Below the pieces are notes generated by a model. The model was not told the DNA's origin. It did no database searches and was given only the letters and a program-made list of their open reading frames with translations. Position numbers and translations under genes: made by a program. From assembly GCF_030540875.1 (NCBI RefSeq), contig NZ_JAUOEM010000001.1, positions 1,054,001 through 1,118,000 on the forward strand: a stretch of DNA of 64,000 nt. The letters are read 5' to 3'. Of the stretch, positions 44,544-53,906 are shown piece by piece (the stretch's first letter is position 1; each line of letters starts with the position of its first letter). This DNA comes from Flavivirga amylovorans (GTDB lineage: Bacteria; Bacteroidota; Bacteroidia; Flavobacteriales; Flavobacteriaceae).

Positions 44544-45230
44544 TTAAATACTTTTAAAAGCCTCCATAACTAATTTTATTACACGCTCAACACGTTTAGT
44601 TTCAATATTTTTAACTTCAGCAATCTCATCGTAGGTAAGTCTGCCAAAAATAAAAAGATCGACTATATCTGATACTTTAATTGGTAATAATGTGTAAAAT
44701 TTACCTAATAGATTTTTATTGTGTATTGCGGATAAATCTTCAATTTCTAAAGCATTTATTATAGAAGAATTGTTGTCATCATATAAAAATAGATGTTTGT
44801 GCTTATCATCTTGTTTATACGAGATATCATCTAACTCTTCATTCATAATAAAATCGAAACCGTCATCAACAGTAAAATTTTCTTCTAAATTATCTAGCTC
44901 TTCCTCTAAAATATAGTTTGTACTCACCGTATCTTTGTGAAAGGCTTCTTTTTTAAAAAGGGTATCCAAATCGGTATCAATAATTTTAAATAGCTTAATT
45001 TTTATAGCAGTGGTATCAATATCTATATCATATCCATTTTCATAAAACTTGGCAATACCTTCATCAATAAAATCATTAGAAGTGTACATGTTTTTGGGAA
45101 TAACACCTATTGATTCGGCAATATATAATCTGTGTTTTATATAAGCTTGTAAATGCTGTGTTACTGAAACCACCTTCTTATTAAAAGCGGTTTGAGCCGC
45201 TTTATCGTTTAATTTTTCAAGAGTACACAT
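44544..45230 (-). CDS. Sigma-70-like protein of unknown role
   Basis: This 228-residue protein is divided by an acidic middle segment (about 105-160). The N-terminal part (VTQHLQAYIKHRLYIAESIG.. FIDEGIAKFYE) resembles sigma region 2 in outline. The C-terminal ~60 residues (VSDIVDLFIFGRLTYDEIAEVKNIETKRVERVIKL, shown here in parts) look like region 4 with a helix-turn-helix. It may be a divergent sigma factor or a transcription-associated protein; I cannot assign a class. It is convergent with pabB (1 bp apart) and divergent from tilS. Confidence 0.65.
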   Translation of the reverse strand: MCTLEKLNDKAAQTAFNKKVVSVTQHLQAYIKHRLYIAESIGVIPKNMYTSNDFIDEGIAKFYENGYDIDIDTTAIKIKLFKIIDTDLDTLFKKEAFHKDTVSTNYILEEELDNLEENFTVDDGFDFIMNEELDDISYKQDDKHKHLFLYDDNNSSIINALEIEDLSAIHNKNLLGKFYTLLPIKVSDIVDLFIFGRLTYDEIAEVKNIETKRVERVIKLVMEAFKSI

Positions 45231-45341
45231 GATAAATAGTTTTATAATTTATACTTTAAAGTTACAAAACCTACACTTTTGGTATATGATTTATGTCATT
45301 TGATTAAAGAATTAAGATACGTATTTAAATAGGCAAAGTTG

Positions 45342-45349
45342 TATATTTG
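45342..45349 (+). promoter_or_regulatory. Putative -7 box of tilS
   Basis: TATATTTG matches TAnnTTTG exactly and ends 5 bp before the ATG, so the transcript would be leaderless or nearly so. No clear -33 TTTG is present. Confidence 0.5.
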
Positions 45350-45354
45350 AAAAC

Positions 45355-46665
45355 ATGCTAAATCAACTAAAAAAACATATTGATAATCGTCTTGATTTTT
45401 TAAATAAAAATAGACTTCTTATTGCTATTTCTGGAGGTGTAGATAGTGTTGTATTAACGCATTTATGCCACCAATTAAATTTAGACATCTCTTTAGCGCA
45501 TTGTAATTTTAATCTTAGAGGAAAAGAAAGTGATGATGATGAGAAGTTTGTATTGCAACTAGCAGATGATCTAAATATAGAGGCTTTTACTGAAAGTTTT
45601 AATACAGAAGGATATGCTAGTGAACACAAAATATCAATTCAAATGTCTGCCAGAGAATTACGTTATTATTGGTTTGATGAGTTGGCACTACAATTAGGGT
45701 TTGATTATATCCTTACAGCACATCATGCAGATGATAATTTAGAAACCTTTCTAATTAATTTTTCCAGAGGCACAGGGTTAGATGGTTTAACAGGAATTCC
45801 AGAAATTAATAACAAGTTTGTGCGACCATTATTGCCATTCTCTAGAGAACATGTTATTGATTATGCAAAGGCTAACAATTTGAAGTGGCGCGTAGACAGC
45901 AGTAATGAATCCACTAAATATTTACGTAATAAATTAAGGCATGAAGTGATTCCTATTTTAAAAGAAATAAACCCTAGTTTGCTACAAAGCTATCAAGGTA
46001 CGATTAATAATTTAAGTGATAGTGGAGATATCATTGAAGATACTATGGAGTTGTTTTTAAATGATGCCATTGATGTTATTGAGGATAATAAAATAACTTT
46101 TAAAATATCTGAATTTAAAAAACAAAATAACCCAAAAGCATATTTATTTGAAGTGTTTAAAGATTACGGGTTTACAGAATGGAATGATGTTGTTAATTTA
46201 TTAGAGACCCAGTCTGGCAAATATGTGGTGTCTAACACGCATAGATTGATAAAACATAGAGATACTTTGCTTTTAAGCGAGCTTTTTTTAGAAGTGCAAG
46301 AAGACATTCTCATTTTAGATATAAATCAAGAAATTGAAACGCCTTTTGGCCTTTTAACATTTTCAAAAACTAATGGTGTTTCATTAAATGATACAACAAC
46401 TATTTATGTTGACGAATCGCTTCTAAAGTTTCCTTTAGTAGTAAGACCTTGGAAAATAGGAGACGTGTTTTTTCCATTCGGTATGAAAGGAAAAAAGAAA
46501 GTAAGTAAATATTTTAAAGACGAAAAATTATCATTGTTAGATAAAGAAAGTTCTTTATTACTCTGCTCAGGCAATACTATTGTTTGGGTCATTAATAGAA
46601 GAGCAGATAATAGATTTAGAGTCACCGAGAACACAGAAAATATTATTAAAATAGAACTAAAATAG
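45355..46665 (+). CDS. tilS: tRNA(Ile)-lysidine synthetase TilS
   Basis: This 436-residue enzyme converts C34 of the tRNA-Ile CAU anticodon to lysidine with ATP and lysine, changing the codon read from AUG to AUA. The PP-loop motif AISGGVDS lies at about 24-31, the HCNFNLRGKESDDDE segment near 49-63, and the HHADDNLETFLINFSRGTG region near 121-139. The C-terminal TilS domain is near 375-430 (RPWKIGDVFFPFGMKGKKKVSKYFKDEK, in part). The length is normal. At its 3' end an 11-bp sequence AAAATAGAACT is duplicated in tandem across the stop codon. Confidence 0.92.
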   Translation: MLNQLKKHIDNRLDFLNKNRLLIAISGGVDSVVLTHLCHQLNLDISLAHCNFNLRGKESDDDEKFVLQLADDLNIEAFTESFNTEGYASEHKISIQMSARELRYYWFDELALQLGFDYILTAHHADDNLETFLINFSRGTGLDGLTGIPEINNKFVRPLLPFSREHVIDYAKANNLKWRVDSSNESTKYLRNKLRHEVIPILKEINPSLLQSYQGTINNLSDSGDIIEDTMELFLNDAIDVIEDNKITFKISEFKKQNNPKAYLFEVFKDYGFTEWNDVVNLLETQSGKYVVSNTHRLIKHRDTLLLSELFLEVQEDILILDINQEIETPFGLLTFSKTNGVSLNDTTTIYVDESLLKFPLVVRPWKIGDVFFPFGMKGKKKVSKYFKDEKLSLLDKESSLLLCSGNTIVWVINRRADNRFRVTENTENIIKIELK

Positions 46666-46680
46666 AACTAAAATAATGTT

Positions 46681-46707
46681 GTCATGCTGAGCATAGTCAA
46701 GGCATCT
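46681..46707 (+). repeat. Half of a GTCATGCTGAGC palindromic repeat
   Basis: GTCATGCTGAGCATAGTCAA followed by GGCATCT matches the widespread GTCATnCTGAGC repeat group. It lies between tilS and the adenine deaminase gene, 15 bp before the TTG start. No opposite arm is present. Confidence 0.55.
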
Positions 46708-46721
46708 AACCAATTCATAAT

Positions 46722-48341
46722 TTGAAAATACAAGGACACATAGTAGACATACAAAACAAGCGTATTTATAAAGGGGAAATTACTTTTGAAAATGGAAACA
46801 TTATATCTATTCAAGAAAAAGAGCACGATGTAAACCATTATATACTGCCAGGTTTTATAGATGCACATATCCATATAGAAAGTTCTATGTTAGTACCTAG
46901 TGAATTTGCAAGGTTAGCTGTGAAACATGGTACAGTTGCAACGGTTTCAGATCCTCATGAAATAGCGAATGTATTGGGGGTTGAAGGTGTAGAATTTATG
47001 ATTAGTAATGGTAAGAAAGTGCCTTTCAAGTTCAATTTTGGAGCACCTTCTTGCGTACCAGCGACTAATTTTGAATCGGCAGGCGCTGTTATAAATTCAG
47101 AAGCTATTAAAACACTTCTTGAAAATCCAGATATTAAGTATCTAGCAGAAATGATGAATTATCCAGGTGTGTTGTTTGATGATGACGAAGTCTTAAAAAA
47201 AATAGCATGGGCAAAACATTACAATAAACCGGTAGATGGTCATGCACCTGGTTTAAGAGGCGATGACGTTACAAAATATATTAATGCTGGGATTTCTACA
47301 GATCACGAATGTTTTACTTATGAAGAAGCCTTAGAAAAGCTAGAAAAAGGTATGAAAATTCTAATCAGAGAAGGAAGTGCCGCCAAAAACTTTGAAGCCT
47401 TAATAGATTTGCTCCCAGCACATTTTGAAAATATGATGTTTTGTAGTGATGATAAGCATCCAGATGATCTGTTACTACACCATATTAACAATTTATGCGC
47501 CAGAGCTGTAGCAAAAGGAATAGATGTTTTTAAAGTTTTAAAAGTAGCCTGTATTAACCCTGTAAAACATTATAATTTAGATGTTGGTTTACTTCAAGAA
47601 GGGGAATATGCAGATTTTATTGTTGTAGAAGATTTAACCAATTTTAAAACCGTTCAAACTTATATAAACGGCGAACTAGTTTTCGATAAAGACACCTCCT
47701 TAATACAGCCGGTAACTTTTAAGAATCTTAACAACTTTAATTGTAACAAAAAGGACGTATCAGATTTTAGATTTGAATCATCAACAAAACAAATTCGTGT
47801 AATAGAAGCCTTAGAAGGACAGTTGGTCACAAACGAACTTATTGTAAATGCTACCATTTTAAATGGAAATTTGGTTTCTAATACTGAAAACGACATCCTT
47901 AAAATGGCCGTTGTTAATAGATATCAAAATCAAAAACCGGCCATTGCTTTTATTAAAAATTTCGGATTAAAAGAAGGCGCTATTGCATCCTCTGTTGGTC
48001 ATGATTCCCATAATATTATTGTTGTAGGGGTTAGTGATGAAGCCATTTATAAAGCTGTTAATTTGCTTATTGAGAATAAAGGAGGTATTTGTGCTGTTTC
48101 AAATTCCGAAGAAAAAACAGTACCACTCCCTGTAGCTGGTATTATGAGTGATAAAGATGGAGAAACCATAGGGAAGCAATACGCAGAATTAGACGCTATG
48201 GCAAAAGACTTAGGTAGTCATCTTTACGCACCTTATATGACCTTATCATTTATGGCTTTATTAGTCATTCCTTCATTAAAACTAAGTGATAAAGGACTAT
48301 TCAATGGTACCGATTTTAAATTTACTTCTTTAGAAGTTTAA
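46722..48341 (+). CDS. ade: Adenine deaminase
   Basis: This is a 539-residue amidohydrolase that deaminates adenine to hypoxanthine for purine salvage. Metal-binding motifs are [14 protein letters not shown] near 44-57, the DGHAPGL segment near 173-179, [13 protein letters not shown] near 191-203 and [12 protein letters not shown] near 241-252. The C-terminal part (about 380-520) carries the adenine deaminase-specific domain with [14 protein letters not shown] is the only reasonable start, giving [11 protein letters not shown]. It follows tilS with only a repeat fragment between. Confidence 0.9.
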   Translation: MKIQGHIVDIQNKRIYKGEITFENGNIISIQEKEHDVNHYILPGFIDAHIHIESSMLVPSEFARLAVKHGTVATVSDPHEIANVLGVEGVEFMISNGKKVPFKFNFGAPSCVPATNFESAGAVINSEAIKTLLENPDIKYLAEMMNYPGVLFDDDEVLKKIAWAKHYNKPVDGHAPGLRGDDVTKYINAGISTDHECFTYEEALEKLEKGMKILIREGSAAKNFEALIDLLPAHFENMMFCSDDKHPDDLLLHHINNLCARAVAKGIDVFKVLKVACINPVKHYNLDVGLLQEGEYADFIVVEDLTNFKTVQTYINGELVFDKDTSLIQPVTFKNLNNFNCNKKDVSDFRFESSTKQIRVIEALEGQLVTNELIVNATILNGNLVSNTENDILKMAVVNRYQNQKPAIAFIKNFGLKEGAIASSVGHDSHNIIVVGVSDEAIYKAVNLLIENKGGICAVSNSEEKTVPLPVAGIMSDKDGETIGKQYAELDAMAKDLGSHLYAPYMTLSFMALLVIPSLKLSDKGLFNGTDFKFTSLEV

Positions 48342-48354
48342 AATATATAGTAAG

Positions 48355-48395
48355 CAGTAAACAGTGTTCAGTGATCAGTAACAGTAGGCAGTTCT
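48355..48395 (+). repeat. Heptamer tract, six CAGTnnn units
   Basis: The units read CAGTAAA, CAGTGTT, CAGTGAT, CAGTAA (6), CAGTAGG, CAGTTCT. It begins 13 bp after the adenine deaminase stop and is oriented opposite to the exact ACTGAAC array at 48478-48571, making an inverted pair. Confidence 0.7.
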
Positions 48396-48477
48396 TGGAG
48401 TGTTCAATTAGTGTTATTAAGTTATTAATAAAATATTGCAAATGATACGAAAATCCACAGATGAAAAAACATCTTTT

Positions 48478-48571
48478 ACTGAACACTGAACACTGAACAC
48501 TGAACACTGAACACTGAACACTGAACACTGAACACTGAACACTGAACACTGAACACTGAACACTGAACACT
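48478..48571 (+). repeat. Perfect heptanucleotide tandem array, about 13.4 units of ACTGAAC, ending 5 bp before a start codon
   Basis: Uninterrupted ACTGAAC units fill 94 bp directly upstream of the hydrolase ATG at 48577. A perfect array of this length is expected to gain and lose units by slippage, changing the distance between any upstream promoter and the gene. A frame on the reverse strand reads FSVQCSV repeats but is regarded as spurious. Confidence 0.92.
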
Positions 48572-48576
48572 AAATT

Positions 48577-49539
48577 ATGCCAGTAATAGATTCAAAGTAC
48601 AAACCTGCTTTCCTTTTTAAAAACGGATTCGTTTCAACCGTGTATTCTGGTTTGGTAAGACGGATTAAAGATTTAGAACAAGAACGCGAACGCATAATAT
48701 TGTTTGATGGTGATTTTATCGATTTAGATTGGAGTTTTTCAAAAGCAAAAACAAAGAAGCTCGTTATTCTATTGCATGGGTTAGAAGGAAATGGGCAGCG
48801 ACCTTATATGACAGGCCCAGCGAAACTATTTAATAATAATGATGTTGATGCTGTTTGTGTAAATCTTAGAGGCTGTAGTGGAGAAGATAATTTAAAATAC
48901 CGCAGTTATCATTCTGGCGCCACCGAAGATTTAGAAGCTATTATTACACATATTATTTCAGAAAAAGACTATTCAGAAATTTATTTAAGTGGAATCAGCT
49001 TAGGTGCTAATATGATTTTAAAATATTTGGGAGAAAGAGACATCGTACCCAATGAAATAAAAGCAGCAATGACAGCTTCAGTACCTTGTTATTTGTATGG
49101 TTCGGCTAAAGCATTACATACTTTTAAAAATAAACTGTATCACGATCGATTTTTAAAGTATTTAGTGAATCGTTTAAAAACGAAGCAGCAAAACTTTAAA
49201 GATGATTTAAGCATTGAAGACATTGCGTCTATAAAAACATTATTCGACTTCGATACTATTTATACATCCAAAGCACATGGTTTTAAAGACGCACTAGATT
49301 ACTATGAAAAATGCAGCTGTTTACAATTTCTTCCAAATATTAAGGTTCCAACTTTAGTTATTAATGCTTTAAACGATTCATTTTTATCACCAGAATGTTA
49401 TCCTGTAAAAGAGGCAAAAAACAATCCCAATCTTCATTTAGAAATGCCACAACATGGCGGACACGTTGGATTTGTGGATAAAAAAAATGTTTATTATAAT
49501 GAAAAAAGAGCTTTAGAGTTTGTTAAAGAAATATCATAA
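48577..49539 (+). CDS. YheT-type alpha/beta hydrolase
   Basis: This 320-residue protein is of the AB-hydrolase 4 family. The oxyanion region LLHGLEGNGQRPYMTG lies near 65-80, and NLRGCSGEDN near 97-105. The nucleophile is Ser141 in SGISLGAN, the Asp lies in NALNDSFLSPE near 266, and the His in MPQHGGHVGF near 300. It is likely an esterase or lipid-modifying hydrolase in the cytoplasm. The array just upstream leaves only TAAATT between the repeat and ATG, so expression may depend on the repeat. It overlaps the convergent downstream gene by 6 bp. Confidence 0.85.
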   Translation: MPVIDSKYKPAFLFKNGFVSTVYSGLVRRIKDLEQERERIILFDGDFIDLDWSFSKAKTKKLVILLHGLEGNGQRPYMTGPAKLFNNNDVDAVCVNLRGCSGEDNLKYRSYHSGATEDLEAIITHIISEKDYSEIYLSGISLGANMILKYLGERDIVPNEIKAAMTASVPCYLYGSAKALHTFKNKLYHDRFLKYLVNRLKTKQQNFKDDLSIEDIASIKTLFDFDTIYTSKAHGFKDALDYYEKCSCLQFLPNIKVPTLVINALNDSFLSPECYPVKEAKNNPNLHLEMPQHGGHVGFVDKKNVYYNEKRALEFVKEIS

Positions 49540-50475
49540 AACTTCTTCTATAATGTGTTTTTCAGTGGTATCCTTATCAAAATAATATTCAGCACTTTCT
49601 TTAGAAATACTTGGTTTGAATTCTGGATGGTCATAATATTTCCATAGTATATCTTTTCTATGTTCTATGGCTTCTAGTTTTTTTCTGGAAATAAATGATT
49701 GCAAATAGTATGATGTCTCTTTATATCGACCTTGCCACACCGTTCTTTCTATCAATCGAATATAGCGATGGTTTTTTCTTATATAAAGATGATACACAGC
49801 TATGACACTAAAAATAATAACCCCATGTATACCCAAATACCCAAATAAAAACATATTGGAAGGCACAAACAACACTAATAACCTAAGATAAATGATGATT
49901 AAAACTATTCCAAGTAACATTCCAGGAACTATTAATTCTGATATATGAAAGTTGTTTTTCTCTAAGAATTTATCACGAAATCTAGGTTTATGTATTGACT
50001 TTTTAATTTGAGAAATTACGGTTTCACCTCCCTTATTTTCAATCGTTTTTCGATCAAAAAATGCTTCAGCCTCTTTTTTATGAGAATCACTATAAAATGA
50101 CTCCACATCTTTCCATTTTACATTTTTGTTATAGATTATTTTTTCCAGTTTTTTGTATGAAATACATGATTGAACGACATAATATACATGATCTTCATTT
50201 TGACCGCTCTGTTCTGTTCTTTTTATGATTCGATAATAGCGGTGATAAAACGTGTTATGAATTTTAAATAGGATCATCATAACTACTACAGATGCGCCTA
50301 AAATATATAAGGACAAATGAATTGTTAAAAATATTACTAGTAAACCAAAAGCAATAATTAAAAACATGAGCATCGCAAGCAGGAATATGCCCGTATCTTG
50401 TCTATGACTACGAATGGTATTATCATATCTATAGGGCTTGTGTAATGATTTTCGAACTTGGGACGTTTCTTTCAT
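49534..50475 (-). CDS. Unrecognised membrane protein with an internal tandem duplication
   Basis: This 313-residue protein is built of two homologous halves (about 5-150 and 158-305). Each half begins with K(S)xHKPxxR and has two hydrophobic helices. Then comes YHRYYRIIKRTEQSGQNE.. / KNHRYIRLIERTVWQGRYKE.., followed by YYVVQSCISYKKLEKI / YYLQSFISRKKLEAI, and a motif ending in A-F/Y-FD(K)xT. A fragment of the same 5' end survives upstream at 50490-50575, so the locus has duplicated more than once. No known domain is recognised. Confidence 0.72.
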   Translation of the reverse strand: MKETSQVRKSLHKPYRYDNTIRSHRQDTGIFLLAMLMFLIIAFGLLVIFLTIHLSLYILGASVVVMMILFKIHNTFYHRYYRIIKRTEQSGQNEDHVYYVVQSCISYKKLEKIIYNKNVKWKDVESFYSDSHKKEAEAFFDRKTIENKGGETVISQIKKSIHKPRFRDKFLEKNNFHISELIVPGMLLGIVLIIIYLRLLVLFVPSNMFLFGYLGIHGVIIFSVIAVYHLYIRKNHRYIRLIERTVWQGRYKETSYYLQSFISRKKLEAIEHRKDILWKYYDHPEFKPSISKESAEYYFDKDTTEKHIIEEVL

Positions 50476-50489
50476 TTTTGTTTTATATA

Positions 50490-50575
50490 ATTTAGACTAT
50501 TCTTTCTGTATGACTATAAATAATGGCATTGTCATATCTATAGGGTTTGTGTCTTGAAGATTTCTTTCACTCTTT
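50490..50575 (-). pseudogene. 5' fragment of a tandem copy of the duplicated membrane gene
   Basis: The sequence around 50501-50572 matches the first 20-25 codons of the gene at 50475 (shared TCATATCTATAGGG and GTCTATGACTA-like blocks). It reads RHKPYRYDNAII on the minus strand, against LHKPYRYDNTIR in the intact gene. No further homology extends upstream to the Lrp gene. It is a relic of a decayed paralogue. Confidence 0.65.
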
Positions 50576-50761
50576 TAGAAGCATGTATTTAATCTATTGA
50601 TGCATGAGTTATTAGGTGTTATAGTTTACTTATTAGTATCGAAAAAGTGAAGTTTGTTACTAATTAATAAATAATTCCCTAATCTGAGGTGATTCCTTGA
50701 TTTTTGGTTTCTATAATATAACTCAAGTTTCGTATCTGGTACTTTGGATATTTTCCGGCTA

Positions 50762-51223
50762 TTAGATATAAAACTCAGAGGAATTTTTAATATCCTTTAA
50801 AACAAACGTACTGTTCAATACCCCGATATTTTCAATTTTGGAAAGTTTATACTTCACGAAATTATGATAATCTTCCAGCCCCTTTGTATTTATTTTTAAA
50901 ATAAAGTCTACCTGACCAGCCATATGATAGCATTCCTGAACTTCATCTAAGTTTTGAATCTGTTCCTCAAACTTCTCAATAAAGGCTTCACTATGATACC
51001 GCATAGATACCTGACATATCGTAGTGACCGATCGATCAAGTAGTTTTTTATCTAGTATAGCAACATATTTTTTTATAAAACCTTGATTTTCAAGCCTACG
51101 TATGCGTTCGTAAACAGGAGAAGGCGTTAAATTTAAAATTTTAGCAATTTCCTTAGCCGTTTTTTTAGAGTCATTTTGTAAAATCCTAAGGATGGTAATA
51201 TCAGTTTCGTCCAAGTTTTCCAT
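50762..51223 (-). CDS. Lrp/AsnC family transcriptional regulator
   Basis: The start is set at the ATG at 51223 (153 residues); a TTG three codons earlier is less likely. An N-terminal winged helix-turn-helix (LDETDITILRILQNDSKKTA.. SPVYERIRRLENQGFI) is followed by a RAM effector domain (about 65-150) with a typical VDFILKINTKGLEDYHNFV segment. It is divergent from tdh-kbl, across a 158-bp gap, and probably senses an amino acid such as leucine, threonine or glycine to control that pathway. The specific ligand is inference. Confidence 0.88.
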   Translation of the reverse strand: MENLDETDITILRILQNDSKKTAKEIAKILNLTPSPVYERIRRLENQGFIKKYVAILDKKLLDRSVTTICQVSMRYHSEAFIEKFEEQIQNLDEVQECYHMAGQVDFILKINTKGLEDYHNFVKYKLSKIENIGVLNSTFVLKDIKNSSEFYI

Positions 51224-51355
51224 ATATGTCAAATAAAAATTATTGCAAAAGCTAATTATTTCATTGTTTAAAAGTAAATATAGCTGTTTTTTGTTTATGA
51301 AAAAGTTATAATTACTTAATTTTTATGTATATTTTATTTTAAAAGCTGTAATATT

Positions 51356-51363
51356 TAATTTTG
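51356..51363 (+). promoter_or_regulatory. Putative -7 box of the tdh-kbl operon
   Basis: TAATTTTG matches TAnnTTTG exactly, 18 bp before the ATG at 51382. It overlaps the TTG at 51361, so that TTG cannot be the start of a normal transcript. No clear -33 element is visible, which would suit an activated promoter. Confidence 0.45.
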
Positions 51364-51381
51364 TTAGTAAATAATGCTTTT

Positions 51382-52332
51382 ATGGATACAATAGTTTTAA
51401 TAATAGGGGCTAATGGTCAAGTTGGAAAAGTGCTTACCCAAACCTTGCAGGATAAATACGGAAAGGAAAGTGTCATTGTTTCAGATATAAGAAATAGTGA
51501 AGATTCAGATGGTATTTTCGAAGTTATTGATGCTACAGATATAGATAGAATTAAAGAAGTTGTAGTACAATATAAAGTAACTCAAATCTACCATTTAGCA
51601 GCTATTTTATCAGCTAAAGGAGAAGAAAATCCATTAAAAACCTGGAATATTAATGTGAAAACCTGGTTAAATGTATTGGAAGTCTCTAGGCTTTGTAATA
51701 TAGAAAGGGTGTTTTATCCAAGCTCAATAGCAGTCTTTGGAAATAACGCCCCAAGAAATAACACACCTAATAATGCCTATTTAGATCCAACAACCGTATA
51801 CGGTATTAGTAAGGTAGATGGTGAAAATTGGGCACAATATTATCATATTAAATATGGTTTGGATGTTAGGTCTATTCGCTATCCTGGAATTATAGGTTAT
51901 CAATCGTTACCAGGTGGAGGAACGACTGATTATGCCGTAGATATATATCACAAAGCTGTTTTAGAAGAAGATTTTACTTGTTTTTTAAATGAAGATACAG
52001 CCTTACCAATGATTTTTATAGACGATGCAGTAAGGGCTACTATAGAAATTATGGAAGCTCCTACTGAAAACATTAAGGTGAGAACATCTTATAATCTAGG
52101 AGGGATAAGTTTTTCCCCAAAAGAAATTGCATCAGAAATTCGTGAAATATATCCTGAGTTTAAAATTGACTATAAACCAGATTTTAGGCAAGATATTGCT
52201 GAAGATTGGCCAAAGTCTATAGACGATTCTGAAGCAAAAATGGACTGGGGTTGGAAGCCTAAATACGATTTATGGGCTATCACAGAAACCATGATTCGTG
52301 AACTAAAAGAACAATATAAAGTAACCGCTTAA
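51382..52332 (+). CDS. tdh: SDR-type L-threonine 3-dehydrogenase
   Basis: From the ATG at 51382 the product has 316 residues. The extended-SDR dinucleotide motif GANGQVG lies near 9-15 and the catalytic YGISK near 140. RYPGIIGYQSLPGGGTTDYA fits the epimerase-like threonine dehydrogenases of Bacteroidota, which oxidise L-threonine to 2-amino-3-ketobutyrate with NAD+. The next gene, kbl, lies 21 bp downstream and uses that product, which makes the assignment much firmer than the sequence alone. Confidence 0.88.
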   Translation: MDTIVLIIGANGQVGKVLTQTLQDKYGKESVIVSDIRNSEDSDGIFEVIDATDIDRIKEVVVQYKVTQIYHLAAILSAKGEENPLKTWNINVKTWLNVLEVSRLCNIERVFYPSSIAVFGNNAPRNNTPNNAYLDPTTVYGISKVDGENWAQYYHIKYGLDVRSIRYPGIIGYQSLPGGGTTDYAVDIYHKAVLEEDFTCFLNEDTALPMIFIDDAVRATIEIMEAPTENIKVRTSYNLGGISFSPKEIASEIREIYPEFKIDYKPDFRQDIAEDWPKSIDDSEAKMDWGWKPKYDLWAITETMIRELKEQYKVTA

Positions 52333-52353
52333 GTTTAATAAAAAAATAAGACT

Positions 52354-53541
52354 ATGTACTCTAACATAAAGAATGATTTGCAGAATGAAATTGAAGACAT
52401 TAAAGCTGCAGGCTTATATAAATCTGAAAGAATTATAACAACACCTCAAGGTGCAGAAATAAGTACAACAATATCGTCAGAAGTATTGAACTTTTGTGCG
52501 AATAATTATTTAGGCTTGTCATCTCATCCAGAGGTTGTTGATGCTGGTAAAAATGCCATTGACTCTCACGGTTATGGTTTGTCTTCTGTACGTTTTATTT
52601 GTGGAACACAAGACATTCATAAAGAGTTAGAGCAAAAAACAGCCTCATTTTTGGGAATGGAAGATTGTATTTTATATGCAGCTGCCTTTGATGCCAATGG
52701 AGGTGTATTTGAGCCTATTTTAAATGCAGAAGATGCTATTATTTCGGATGCTTTAAACCATGCTTCAATAATTGATGGCATTCGTTTATGTAAAGCAAAA
52801 CGATTTAGATATGCCCATAATAATATGGCTGATCTGGAAGAACAATTAATTCAAGCAGAAGGATCTCGTAGAAAGTTAATCGTTACAGATGGCTCTTTTT
52901 CTATGGACGGTACGATTGCTCAACTTGATAAAATTTGTGATTTAGCTGATAAATATGGTGCCTTAGTTATGATTGATGAATGCCACTCTACAGGTTTTAT
53001 TGGTAAAACGGGACGTGGAACTCATGAATATAGAGATGTTATGGGACGCGTAGATATTATAACCGGAACCTACGGAAAAGCTTTAGGAGGTGCTTCTGGT
53101 GGATTCACAGCAGCAAGAAAAGAGATTGTTGATTTATTAAGACAGCGTTCCAGACCTTATTTATTTTCAAATACGGTAGCTCCATCTATAGTAGGAGCAT
53201 CTATAAGAGTCTTAGATATTATAAGTGCTTCTACTCAACTTCGAGATAAATTGGAAACCAATACACAATATTTTAGAAAAGAGATGACAGCGGCTGGGTT
53301 TGACATCGTTCCAGGAGATCACCCTATAGTGCCAGTTATGCTATATGAAGCGACATTAGCACAAGAATTTGCATCAAAATTATTAGAAGAAGGTATTTAT
53401 GTGATCGGTTTTTTCTATCCAGTAGTACCAAAAGGAAAAGCAAGAATCCGTGTGCAGTTATCAGCAGGGCATGAACGTCATCATTTAGATAAAGCGATTA
53501 AAGCCTTTACCAAAATAGGTAAGGAGCTTAAGGTGATTTAA
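52354..53541 (+). CDS. kbl: Glycine C-acetyltransferase (2-amino-3-ketobutyrate CoA ligase)
   Basis: This 395-residue PLP enzyme of the alpha-oxoamine synthase family cleaves 2-amino-3-ketobutyrate with CoA to glycine and acetyl-CoA. The PLP lysine is Lys242 in [33 protein letters not shown] carries the conserved Asp and His, and [14 protein letters not shown] lies near 133-146. It completes a two-gene threonine degradation operon with tdh, and a strong terminator follows. Confidence 0.92.
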   Translation: MYSNIKNDLQNEIEDIKAAGLYKSERIITTPQGAEISTTISSEVLNFCANNYLGLSSHPEVVDAGKNAIDSHGYGLSSVRFICGTQDIHKELEQKTASFLGMEDCILYAAAFDANGGVFEPILNAEDAIISDALNHASIIDGIRLCKAKRFRYAHNNMADLEEQLIQAEGSRRKLIVTDGSFSMDGTIAQLDKICDLADKYGALVMIDECHSTGFIGKTGRGTHEYRDVMGRVDIITGTYGKALGGASGGFTAARKEIVDLLRQRSRPYLFSNTVAPSIVGASIRVLDIISASTQLRDKLETNTQYFRKEMTAAGFDIVPGDHPIVPVMLYEATLAQEFASKLLEEGIYVIGFFYPVVPKGKARIRVQLSAGHERHHLDKAIKAFTKIGKELKVI

Positions 53542-53555
53542 TAGATTAAAGGATA

Positions 53556-53597
53556 TAAAAAAACATAAAGGTTTATATTAAAAACCTTTATGTTTTT
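53556..53597 (+). terminator. Intrinsic terminator after kbl
   Basis: A perfect 14-bp stem (AAACATAAAGGTTT, 53561-53574, pairs with 53582-53595), with a 7-nt loop and an A-run before, T-run after. It lies 20 bp after the kbl stop. The rest of the 365-bp gap to 53906 holds a short frame ending at 53705 that I do not consider a gene, and palindromic element E. Confidence 0.88.
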
Positions 53598-53730
53598 AAT
53601 GCATTGGATTTAGAAAAATTACAAGTTATAAATCCAGAAAAAGAGATGACTATCGGGCTTGCTGAAAACGATTTCCTGATTGTTTTAATTGAAGATAAGC
53701 TTTAAAGGAGGATTTCTATTTTAAATTAGT

Positions 53731-53837
53731 TGTCATTTCGACAGAGTGAAGTATGAACCTTTCGGCTCCGCTCAAGATAAACTTGTGAAATCTCATAATA
53801 ATGAGATTCCTCCTCATACTTCTAGCGGAATGACATA
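53731..53837. repeat. Palindromic intergenic element, second type (copy E)
   Basis: TGTCATT (53731) pairs with AATGACA (about 53829-53835). The interior has GACAGAGTGAAGTATGA, CTCATAATAATGAG with TCCTCC, and CATACTTC, the reverse complement of GAAGTATG. The block order matches copy B at 24641-24761. Confidence 0.72.
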
Positions 53838-53906
53838 AGGCTCCGAATAAAAACTTTAACTAGTTTTTGAGCTTGTATCTAACAAAATGATTTATATCGA
53901 TTTGTA

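Noticed and set aside
48322-48570. Reverse-strand frame encoding FSVQCSV repeats
   Set aside because: It is simply the ACTGAAC array read in one frame; a 7-bp unit gives a 21-bp (7-residue) period. No protein is expected.
53598-53705. Short frame ending KEMTIGLAENDFLIVLIEDKL after kbl
   Set aside because: It has no good start codon apart from an internal TTG or ATG, begins within a terminator hairpin, and has no recognised family. It may be a relic.
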